From Oscillospiraceae bacterium (GTDB lineage: Bacteria > Bacillota_A > Clostridia > Oscillospirales > Oscillospiraceae): a stretch of 11,518 nt of DNA. Position numbers and translations under genes: made by a program. The stretch lies in the NCBI GenBank assembly GCA_016302015.1, contig JAEDOJ010000027.1, positions 1-11,518 of the forward strand. The letters run 5' to 3'. How positions within the stretch are numbered: the stretch's first letter is position 1; each line of letters opens with the position of its first letter. The notes under the pieces are model-generated. The model worked only from the letters and a program-made list of their open reading frames with translations, ran no database searches and was not told where the DNA came from. Below are positions 6,415 to 11,518 of this stretch, one piece after another.

Positions 6415-6987
6415 ATGAGTTTTGCAAAACGTCCCGAGGTGGCTCCCATCCACGAATTGCAGGTCATGCTGCGAAAAATCGACCCTTCCCACGGCTTAAA
6501 CGTGGATGGAATATTCGGAAAAGAGACGGAAAGCGCCGTTCGCAGCTTCCAGAGAGAGAACGGTCTGCAGGATACCGGGAAAGCAGATCTGGAAACCTGG
6601 GAGGCCATACGGAAGGCATATCAGCTTGCCAAGGTCTTTCGGGATCAGGCGGAGCCTCTGCTGCTGACGCTCCAGCCCAACCAAACGCTGGAAAAAGGCA
6701 GCAACAATCTGCATATGTATCTGGTTCAGGCCATGCTCCTTGCGCTGAGCAGACTGCTCAGCGGCGCCCCCGGGGTGAGAGTCAACGGCCGGCTGGATCA
6801 GGACACGGAAAAAGCAATCAAATGGCTGCAAAAACGGTGGGAATTGGAGGAAACCGGAGCGCTGGATCGGAATACCTGGCGGCATCTGAATCAGCAATAC
6901 CGAACAACGGTGGGCGACGGCACCGGCACCTTCCCCTATTATCAGACGCAGCGGAAATTTGAATTGCCGAAACAGACGAAATTATAA
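6415..6987 (+). CDS. Peptidoglycan-binding domain protein
   Basis: A 190-residue protein with two PG_binding_1-like repeats: about 11-68 (LQVMLRKIDP, NVDGIFGKETESAVRSFQ, LETWEAIRKAY) and about 92-160 (VRVNGRLDQDTEKAIKWLQ, LDRNTWRHLNQQY). The second is more diverged. No catalytic domain, signal peptide or membrane segment is seen. The SD AGGAGGT (6404-6410) overlaps the stop of the SpoIID-like gene, so both are in one operon, and the protein probably binds spore peptidoglycan with its neighbour. The coding end overlaps the end of the opposite-strand alkyltransferase gene by 6 bases, and no good terminator lies between them. Confidence 0.88.
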   Translation: MSFAKRPEVAPIHELQVMLRKIDPSHGLNVDGIFGKETESAVRSFQRENGLQDTGKADLETWEAIRKAYQLAKVFRDQAEPLLLTLQPNQTLEKGSNNLHMYLVQAMLLALSRLLSGAPGVRVNGRLDQDTEKAIKWLQKRWELEETGALDRNTWRHLNQQYRTTVGDGTGTFPYYQTQRKFELPKQTKL

Positions 6988-7515
6988 GGCCGTCCCCTTC
7001 TTGGGAACAAAAAATTTTCCCATATTCACGCCTTCGTGGGTGAGAAGAAATACTTTCTTTTCCATCCCCCCGGCATAACCGGTCAGATTGCCCTTGGCTC
7101 CCACCACCCGATGACAGGGAATGATAATGGAAATGGGATTACGCCCCACCGCTCCCCCAACCGCCTGAGCAGACATCCGGCTCAGACCCCGGCGCCGGGC
7201 AAGAATCCCGGCAATCTCCCCGTAGGTCATGGTAGCGCCATAAGGGATTGTGCATAAAATCTCCCAGACCTCTCTGGCAAAGGGACTGCCCTGGGGATTG
7301 AGCTTCAGCTCGGTGATGGAGGGCCTCTCCTGACGGAAATATCGGTTCAGCCAGTCAGCAGTCTGGGCAAGGATGGGATCGTTCTCATTTTCTTCCACCT
7401 CTCCCCCATCCAGAGAGGCTTTCTGCCCTTGAATCCACAGACCCAAAAGTCCATTCTCCCCTGCCGCCAGAAGTATTTCTCCCACGGGAGCGGCGTACTT
7501 TCTTGTATAAATCAT
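6982..7515 (-). CDS. ogt: Methylated-DNA-[protein]-cysteine S-methyltransferase
   Basis: A 177-residue O6-alkylguanine-DNA alkyltransferase, a suicidal repair protein that moves the alkyl group from O6-alkylguanine to its own cysteine. Visible: FAREVWEILCTIPYG (79-93), the helix-turn-helix part TYGEIAGILA and SAQAVGGAVGRNP, and the active-site IIPCHRVVG with C134, then LTGYAGGMEKKVFLL. The C-terminal tail (MGKFFVPKKGTAL) is a little longer than usual. GAGGG (7523-7527 on the complement) stands 7 bases before the ATG. It follows the KPTE-stalk gene on the same strand across a terminator hairpin. Its stop codon abuts the opposing stop of the peptidoglycan-binding gene. Confidence 0.95.
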   Translation of the reverse strand: MIYTRKYAAPVGEILLAAGENGLLGLWIQGQKASLDGGEVEENENDPILAQTADWLNRYFRQERPSITELKLNPQGSPFAREVWEILCTIPYGATMTYGEIAGILARRRGLSRMSAQAVGGAVGRNPISIIIPCHRVVGAKGNLTGYAGGMEKKVFLLTHEGVNMGKFFVPKKGTAL

Positions 7516-7530
7516 TAAATTTCCCTCATA

Positions 7531-7563
7531 ATGAAAAAGCGGATGGTGCTCGCCATCCGCTTT
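7531..7563 (-). terminator. Terminator between the KPTE-stalk gene and ogt
   Basis: AAAGCGGATGG (7536-7546) and CCATCCGCTTT (7553-7563) form an 11-bp stem with a 6-base loop. Read on the minus strand it ends in TTTTT, right after the stop of the KPTE-stalk gene. It also lies in the leader of ogt, which must use a nearby weak promoter or read-through. Confidence 0.85.
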
Positions 7564-7568
7564 GTTTT

Positions 7569-8324
7569 TTATGAAATAGTTCCGTTGGCCGTGATGGTAT
7601 CCAGAGCAACATCGTTATAGGTTCCCCGGAACGCCCAGGTCACGCTGACAGAGGTGGAGCCGCTGGGCTTATCCATAATCGTGCTGCCAATGAGAATGCT
7701 GGTGCGGGAGCCGGTATGGGAAATTGCAGAGGTGTTGATGCTCTTCGTCACTCCGCCCACATTGAAGGTCAGACCGCCGTAACGCTCGCTGACATAAATG
7801 CTGTAGGTACTCAGATACACCTCGAAGCGAACCTTCTCGTTGCCGTCGGAATCCGTAAAGGTGTCCCAATAAACCTGCAGGTCAATATCCGCACCGGTAT
7901 TGGAGGAGAAGCTGCTGGAGCCGGTCACATCACCGTCAATGGAGGGCACGTCCACATCCGGGATGACTTCCTTCTCCGTAGGCTTTTCCGTAGGCTTTTC
8001 GGCCTCCGTGGGCTTCTCCGTGGGCTTTTCCGTAGGTTTCTCCGTAGGTTTCTCCGTGGGTTTCTCCGTAGGCTTCTCCGTGGGCTTGGAGTCTTCCGTG
8101 GAGCCGGTTTCCTCGGTGGAGTTCGTCCGTTCGGGAACCTCAGAGCCCTTCGGCCAGGTGGGGTTGTCAGGCTCGTTGTGCCCGGTGGGCGCTTCGCTGG
8201 CAAAGGGATCGTCCTGGGGCAAGGTTGGCTCCTCATCCGCAAAAAATTCATGCCAGATGCAGAAGCCTGCCACAACAACCAGACAGGTCAGGATCGAAAC
8301 TAAAATAGTCACTAATCTTTTCAT
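7569..8324 (-). CDS. Membrane-anchored protein with KPTE-repeat stalk and C-terminal beta-rich domain
   Basis: A 251-residue protein I cannot assign to a family. Layout: MKR and a hydrophobic segment (about 4-24) that should act as an uncleaved signal anchor, since no lipobox is seen; an acidic Pro/Thr/Ser-rich linker (25-79); seven KPTE units (80-107), AE, two more KPTE units (110-117); then a Thr/Ser-rich beta-type domain (about 130-251) with alternating hydrophobic strands (IDLQVYWDTF, VRFEVYLSTYSIYV, TSVSVTWAF). The Pro-rich charged stalk would hold the domain away from the membrane, through the wall. SD AGGAGG (8331-8336 on the complement), 6 bases before ATG. It lies downstream of the decarboxylase-like gene with a candidate promoter of its own. 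Binding partner unknown. Confidence 0.88.
   Translation of the reverse strand: MKRLVTILVSILTCLVVVAGFCIWHEFFADEEPTLPQDDPFASEAPTGHNEPDNPTWPKGSEVPERTNSTEETGSTEDSKPTEKPTEKPTEKPTEKPTEKPTEKPTEAEKPTEKPTEKEVIPDVDVPSIDGDVTGSSSFSSNTGADIDLQVYWDTFTDSDGNEKVRFEVYLSTYSIYVSERYGGLTFNVGGVTKSINTSAISHTGSRTSILIGSTIMDKPSGSTSVSVTWAFRGTYNDVALDTITANGTIS
7974..8087 (-). repeat. 12-bp coding tandem repeat (KPTE)n
   Basis: Nine 12-base units encode KPTE: seven consecutive (8004-8087), a 6-base AE interruption (7998-8003), then two more (7974-7997). Units differ only at synonymous third positions (CTCCGTGGGCTT against TTCCGTAGGTTT on the + strand), so the peptide is kept exact while the DNA has diverged. Confidence 0.95.
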
Positions 8325-8354
8325 GGTCTACCTCCTGTTTTTCGAGCTGTTTCA

Positions 8355-8382
8355 ATTATACATCATTTTTCCGAATTTTCCA
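8355..8382 (-). promoter_or_regulatory. Candidate sigma-A promoter of the KPTE-stalk gene
   Basis: On the minus strand a perfect TATAAT (8355-8360) lies 16 bases after TGGAAA, 4 of 6 matches to the -35 consensus. It overlaps the end of the decarboxylase gene and would start transcription about 24 bases before the ATG, leaving room for the AGGAGG SD. Confidence 0.42.
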
Positions 8383-9679
8383 GTACCCAAAGGGATTCTA
8401 TCCCATAGTATTTCATTCTGCGGATGGCCTCAACGGTGACCCGTTCCCCGGAAACCGCCACGGGGATGGCAGGCGGGCAGGACACCGCAGGACTGCCGCA
8501 GATCCGCCCCTCCGCCTCCTCCACAGGCACCCGCTTCTGGGGCGCAAAAAGGGCAGCTCTGGGAGAACAGACCGTTTCCAATCTCAGGTCGGGAAAAAGA
8601 GGTTCCACAGGGGCTTCCGGCTCTGTCAGAGCGGCCTCCAGCCGCCGCAGTTCCTCTTGGGAGTTCTCCGGGGTGAGCATACAGACCAGATGGTCGTGAT
8701 CCGCAAACTCACATTCCAGTCCCCGGGAACGAAGAAGCTCGCTCAGCTTCTTTCCCCGGGTCTGAATCGTCAGCCGCAGAGGGTCAGACTCCCCAATCCG
8801 CCAGCCCTTTTCCTTTAGACGCTGCTTCAGGGAATTCAGTTCCACAATTCGGCAAAATAATTTTTCCCGGTAGTCTCCCGCCAGATAGGCATTACAGGCA
8901 TCCAGAGACGCCAGCGTCAGATAGGACGGGCTGGTTGAGCCAAAAAGCCCCATGGCTGGCTTTGCCTGTTCCGAGAACCGCCCCGGAAGGGTCTTGGACA
9001 AGTGAAGATACGCCCCTCCGGTCAGCACCGGCAGGGTCTTATGGGCAGAATCGCAGCACAGGTCAGCCCCCAGATCCATGGGATGCCGGGAAGGCTCCAA
9101 AAAATGCAGATAGGCGCCGTGGGCATTGTCCACCAGCAAAAGGGTTCCGAAGTCATGACAAATCTTTGCCAATGCGGCAAGGTCCTGCATCCCCCCCAGA
9201 TAGTCCGGGGAGGTCACATAAACCGCTGCGGGAGGCTTGTCCATGGCGGACAGCGCTTCCCGAAGCTGCGCCCCGGTAACCGGACAGGCGCACAAGCCGG
9301 TGCTTTTTGCGGGATAGAGCCACCGGGGCGTGAGATCCAGCAGGGCGCAGGCATAGAGAAACGCCTTATGGACATTTCGAGCCGCCAGAATCACAGGGTC
9401 GCTTCCCTTTGTTCGGCAGGTCAGCGCCAGATACAGCATCGCCCGGATGCATTGGCTGGAGCCCTCTGTGCTGAACAGGGTTTTTCCCGTGCCAAAAAGC
9501 GCCGTTGCATTGGCTTCGCTCTCGGCGATGATCCCGGAGGCCTCATAAAGAGCGTCTGCCCCGGAAACCTCTGTGATATCCAGGCTTTCACAGCCTAAAA
9601 CCCCCTGTCCCTTATGACCGGGCATATGGAGTCTGCCTTGAGAATAGCTGCGTACAAAGTCGAAAATCGGGGTATTCAC
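8363..9679 (-). CDS. PLP-dependent Orn/Lys/Arg-decarboxylase-family protein
   Basis: A 438-residue fold-type I PLP enzyme of the Orn/Lys/Arg decarboxylase family, short YaaO-like form. Visible (from the GTG start): RLHMPGHKGQ (about 16-25), SGADALYEASGII, FSTEGSSQ (substrate/PLP phosphate loop), LLVDNAHGAYLHF (PLP-binding D184 and H187), and SAHKTLPVLTGGAYLH with the Schiff-base lysine K214. The C-terminal part ends with the family's PPAIPVAVSGERVT and a YYG segment. Substrate unknown. The GTG at 9679 is preferred over ATG 9724 because homologues begin NTPIFDF-like and GTG overlaps the maturase stop as GTGA, a coupled start. It is therefore in the SCIFF operon; whether it acts on the peptide or on free amino acids is open. 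Confidence 0.88.
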   Translation of the reverse strand: MNTPIFDFVRSYSQGRLHMPGHKGQGVLGCESLDITEVSGADALYEASGIIAESEANATALFGTGKTLFSTEGSSQCIRAMLYLALTCRTKGSDPVILAARNVHKAFLYACALLDLTPRWLYPAKSTGLCACPVTGAQLREALSAMDKPPAAVYVTSPDYLGGMQDLAALAKICHDFGTLLLVDNAHGAYLHFLEPSRHPMDLGADLCCDSAHKTLPVLTGGAYLHLSKTLPGRFSEQAKPAMGLFGSTSPSYLTLASLDACNAYLAGDYREKLFCRIVELNSLKQRLKEKGWRIGESDPLRLTIQTRGKKLSELLRSRGLECEFADHDHLVCMLTPENSQEELRRLEAALTEPEAPVEPLFPDLRLETVCSPRAALFAPQKRVPVEEAEGRICGSPAVSCPPAIPVAVSGERVTVEAIRRMKYYGIESLWVLENSEK

Positions 9680-11061
9680 AGGCGTTGATCCAAATCCTTT
9701 GCCACCTGAATCATGATGGCGCATTCAATCCGCTTCCGGAACAGGTCGCAGCCCGGCTCGTAGATGCCCCGAATGGTGCCGGTGGCGTGGTAGGCATTGG
9801 CGGCGCAGCCGCCGGAGCAGTAGAGCTTCGCCCAGCAGTCCGCGCACTCAGGCCGGGCATAGGCATTGCAGCTGCGGAACTCCTCCCGCAGAGCGGTGTT
9901 GGTCACGCCGTCCCAGATGTTGCCCATCAGGTACTTTTCTTCCCCCACAAACTGGTGACAGGGATAGAGATCGCCCCAGGGGGTCACCGCCATATATTCC
10001 GTGCCGGAGCCGCAGCCGGAAATCCGCTTGTAGATACAGGGGCCGGCCTTCAGATCGATCATGTAATGGTAGAAGGTAAACCCGTTGCCTTCCCGGTCCC
10101 GCTTCAGCATTTCTCTGGCAAGGATTTCATACTGCTCCTTGACAATCTCGATATCCTCCGGGGTCAGAGCCGCGGGATCGTCGGAAGCGCAGACCACCGG
10201 CTCCATACTCAATTCCCGGAACCCCAGATCCGCCATATGGAAGACATCCTTGGTAAAGTCAGGGTTGGCATGGGTGAAGGTGCCACGCATATAGTAGCTC
10301 TTGTCTCCCCGGGCCGCAACCAGCTTCTGGAACTTGGGAACGATTTTGTCATAGCTGCCGTTTCCGGCGAAGTCCACCCGGGAACGGTCATGAATCTCCT
10401 TCCGACCGTCCAGAGAGAGAACCACGTTGCTCATTTCCTTGTTGGCAAAGTCAATCACGTCGTCGTCAATGAGAACGCCGTTGGTGGTCAGGGTGAAGCG
10501 GAATTTTTTGTGGTTCGGCTCCTCCAGGGTTCTGGCGTAAGCGACCAATTGCTTCACCACGTCGAAATTCATCAGCGGCTCCCCGCCGAAAAAGTCCACC
10601 TCCAAATTGGTACGGCTGCCGGAATTGGCAACCAGAAAATCCAGCGCCCGCTTGCCCACCTCAAAGGACATGAGCGCCCGCTCCCCGTGGTACTTGCCCT
10701 GACTTGCGAAGCAGTAGGAGCAGTTCAGGTTGCAGGTATGGGCGATATGAAGACACAGAGCCTTTACAATATTGCCGGTGCGGTTCTTCAGTTCCCCGGC
10801 CATGGAGCCGTAATTGTCCGGAGTAAAGAGCTTTCCTGCGTCCTTCAGAGACTGAATGTCATCCAGACACTGTTCCAGCTCCTCCCGGGTGACATCCTCC
10901 CGATGGCCGTATTTTTCCAGCATAGCGGCAATGATCTCTTCCCGGCTGTGGTCTTCAAACATGGCGATGATATCGTATGCCACCTCGTCCACGGAATGAA
11001 CCGAGCCGGAGCAGGTGTCCAGCACAATGTTGTAGCCATTGAGCTGATATTGGTGCATCAT
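9676..11061 (-). CDS. scfB: Radical SAM SCIFF peptide maturase
   Basis: A 461-residue radical SAM/SPASM enzyme that forms thioether cross-links in the SCIFF precursor. The N-terminal HQYQLNGYNIVLD through about residue 85 is the precursor-binding RRE-like region. The SAM cluster motif is CNLNCSYC (C110, C114, C117), followed by DFFGGEPLMNFD and FTLTTNG. The C-terminal SPASM region has CGSGTEYMAVTPWGDLYPCH and ECADCWAKLYCSGGC, giving the cysteines for two auxiliary [4Fe-4S] clusters. The start is the ATG at 11061, with GGAGG (complement of 11070-11074) 8 bases before; ATG 11058 is equally possible. The gene follows the SCIFF precursor across an attenuator-like hairpin, and its TGA overlaps the GTG of the decarboxylase gene. 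Confidence 0.96.
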   Translation of the reverse strand: MMHQYQLNGYNIVLDTCSGSVHSVDEVAYDIIAMFEDHSREEIIAAMLEKYGHREDVTREELEQCLDDIQSLKDAGKLFTPDNYGSMAGELKNRTGNIVKALCLHIAHTCNLNCSYCFASQGKYHGERALMSFEVGKRALDFLVANSGSRTNLEVDFFGGEPLMNFDVVKQLVAYARTLEEPNHKKFRFTLTTNGVLIDDDVIDFANKEMSNVVLSLDGRKEIHDRSRVDFAGNGSYDKIVPKFQKLVAARGDKSYYMRGTFTHANPDFTKDVFHMADLGFRELSMEPVVCASDDPAALTPEDIEIVKEQYEILAREMLKRDREGNGFTFYHYMIDLKAGPCIYKRISGCGSGTEYMAVTPWGDLYPCHQFVGEEKYLMGNIWDGVTNTALREEFRSCNAYARPECADCWAKLYCSGGCAANAYHATGTIRGIYEPGCDLFRKRIECAIMIQVAKDLDQRL

Positions 11062-11085
11062 ATTGTTATCCTCCAATTATGTACA

Positions 11086-11116
11086 TAAAAAGTGCCGCCT
11101 GCAGAGGGCGGCACTT
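11086..11116 (-). terminator. Attenuator-like hairpin between SCIFF precursor and maturase
   Basis: AAGTGCCGCC (11090-11099) and GGCGGCACTT (11107-11116) form a 10-bp GC-rich stem with a 7-base loop. On the minus strand it is followed by a T5 run, then the maturase SD. A leaky terminator here would give much precursor and little maturase, a usual arrangement in RiPP operons. Confidence 0.8.
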
Positions 11117-11129
11117 CTCCGGAGCGGAA

Positions 11130-11279
11130 TTATTTCTCCGTCTTGTTCTCGCACTGCTGATTTGCAACACCACAGCTGGTCTTGCAAGCAGACTGGCAGG
11201 AAGTCTGGCATTCGCCGCAGCCGCCGTGAGCAGCACTTGCACACAGGTCACGGGTCTCGATGGTCTTAATTCTTTCCAT
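11130..11279 (-). CDS. scfA: SCIFF ranthipeptide precursor (seven-cysteine variant)
   Basis: A 49-residue precursor of the SCIFF family (six cysteines in forty-five residues), substrate of the adjacent radical SAM maturase. MERIKTIETR is the leader; the core holds CGECQTSCQSACKTSC and ANQQCEN, nearly invariant in the family. Family cysteines: C21, C24, C28, C32, C36, C43. An additional C13 lies in DLCASAA. Residue 37, which is Thr in the characterised peptides where a C32-T37 thioether was reported, is Gly (codon GGT) here. The SD GGAGA (complement of 11287-11291) is 7 bases before ATG, and a near-consensus sigma-A promoter stands upstream. The frame is open further up, but that would run through the promoter. 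Its cellular role in clostridia is not settled; quorum-type signalling has been proposed. Confidence 0.96.
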   Translation of the reverse strand: MERIKTIETRDLCASAAHGGCGECQTSCQSACKTSCGVANQQCENKTEK

Positions 11280-11312
11280 GATAGTATCTCCAATCTGATC
11301 GAGTAGTTGCTT

Positions 11313-11329
11313 CTGCCTAATCCCGGCAG
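11313..11329 (-). other. Small 5' leader hairpin of the SCIFF transcript
   Basis: CTGCC and GGCAG (11313-11317 and 11325-11329) with a 7-base loop, a few bases downstream of the predicted start point near 11336. It may protect the 5' end of an abundant short mRNA; that role is inference. Confidence 0.3.
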
Positions 11330-11342
11330 TAAAGTTACTAAA

Positions 11343-11371
11343 AGTATAGCACAACTGCCAAAAGAAGTCAA
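11343..11371 (-). promoter_or_regulatory. Sigma-A promoter of the SCIFF operon
   Basis: On the minus strand: TTGACT (11366-11371), 17 bases, TATACT (11343-11348). Both hexamers are 5/6 matches to the vegetative consensus at the ideal spacing. The predicted start near 11336 leaves a leader of about 57 bases. This predicts constitutive housekeeping expression of the precursor. Confidence 0.82.
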
Positions 11372-11401
11372 GGGAACAAACGCAGGATTTCCCAGGCATT
11401 C

Positions 11402-11518
11402 CTATTCCCGGGTTGTCCCCGGCAAATCCCCTGTAGCCGGATGATCCAGCAGCTTTCCCCCTTCCGTAAAGCGGGAGCCGTGGCAGGAGCAGTCCCAGGA
11501 GCGTTCCCGGAGATTCCA
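11402..11518 (-). CDS. Rieske-domain oxidoreductase, C-terminal fragment (continues beyond window)
   Basis: The last 38 codons of a minus-strand gene entering from the right edge. The visible peptide has WDCSCHGSRF (8-17 of the fragment), the second Rieske [2Fe-2S] ligand box C-x2-H (C10, H13), followed by GGKLLDHPATGDL. This is the usual C-terminus of clostridial/bacillar FAD-dependent oxidoreductases with a Rieske tail (YhfW-like). The family's usual Pro after the first Cys is Ser here. The FAD domain and first Rieske box (C-x-H) lie outside, so the FAD part is inference. No clear terminator is seen before the SCIFF promoter about 30 bases downstream. Confidence 0.8.
   Translation of the reverse strand, partial: WNLRERSWDCSCHGSRFTEGGKLLDHPATGDLPGTTRE

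Noticed and set aside
5818..6492. 224-codon minus-strand frame
   Set aside because: Antisense to the peptidoglycan-binding repeats of clear + strand genes; no motif of its own.
6988..7020. Possible terminator between the converging peptidoglycan-binding and ogt genes
   Set aside because: The GTCCCC/GGGAAC pairing has a mismatch and short stem and no T-run in the right place; it lies within ogt coding sequence.
7974..8087. CRISPR-like array
   Set aside because: Units are 12 bases, contiguous, without spacers, and encode KPTE in frame.
7900..8439. 179-codon + strand frame with FSVG repeats, and a second + frame at 7716-8303
   Set aside because: The repeats are the KPTE tandem repeat read on the other strand; a 12-base repeat stays open in several frames. 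No SD or plausible protein.
9680..9724. ATG 9724 as start of the PLP enzyme
   Set aside because: The extra 15 residues (MRHHDSGGKG...) are unlike the family N-terminus and encoded inside the maturase; the coupled GTG at 9679 fits better, though ATG 9724 is not excluded.
9685..11088. 467-codon open frame on the + strand
   Set aside because: It lies wholly opposite the well-recognised SCIFF maturase; the encoded sequence shows no family motif and no SD, and GC-rich codon use explains the open antisense frame.

Overview
The window looks like a chromosomal segment of an anaerobic, endospore-forming gut Clostridia, probably Oscillospirales-like. The evidence is a glycyl-radical (anaerobic) ribonucleotide reductase, sporulation genes (spoVAD, spoVAE, cortex/peptidoglycan-binding proteins), a SCIFF ranthipeptide locus typical of Clostridia, moderately high G+C and strong AGGAGG-type ribosome binding sites. 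The taxonomic placement is inference. No tRNA, rRNA, insertion sequence or CRISPR array was seen.

Region 1 (3-2700, + strand) holds the 3' part of nrdD, whose product carries a C-terminal CPKC glutaredoxin-like domain, followed 12 bases later by a thioredoxin-reductase-like flavoprotein. Together they look like a compact electron path into anaerobic dNTP synthesis. The reductase lacks the usual NADPH-phosphate-binding arginines. The unit ends in a strong terminator.

Region 2 (2701-6987, + strand) is a spore block: spoVAD and spoVAE (DPA channel), a 33-residue Asn/Gln-rich peptide, an all-helical protein of unknown function, a terminator, then three consecutive proteins linked to the spore wall: a SleC-prepeptide-like beta protein, a SpoIID-like protein with two peptidoglycan-binding repeats, and a second peptidoglycan-binding protein. 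Two sites closely resemble forespore sigma-F/G promoters, before spoVAD and before the Asn/Gln peptide. spoVAC is not next to spoVAD.

Region 3 (6982-8360, - strand) holds an O6-alkylguanine-DNA alkyltransferase and a membrane-anchored protein with a KPTE repeat stalk and a C-terminal beta-rich domain, separated by a terminator hairpin.

Region 4 (8363-11371, - strand) is a SCIFF ranthipeptide operon with a near-consensus sigma-A promoter. It reads: SCIFF precursor, an attenuator-like hairpin, the radical SAM maturase, and a PLP-dependent Orn/Lys/Arg-decarboxylase-family enzyme whose GTG start overlaps the maturase stop. The precursor has seven cysteines, and Gly at the position where characterised SCIFF peptides have the Thr acceptor of the thioether.

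Region 5 (11402-11518, - strand) is the C-terminal tail of a Rieske-domain oxidoreductase that continues beyond the window.
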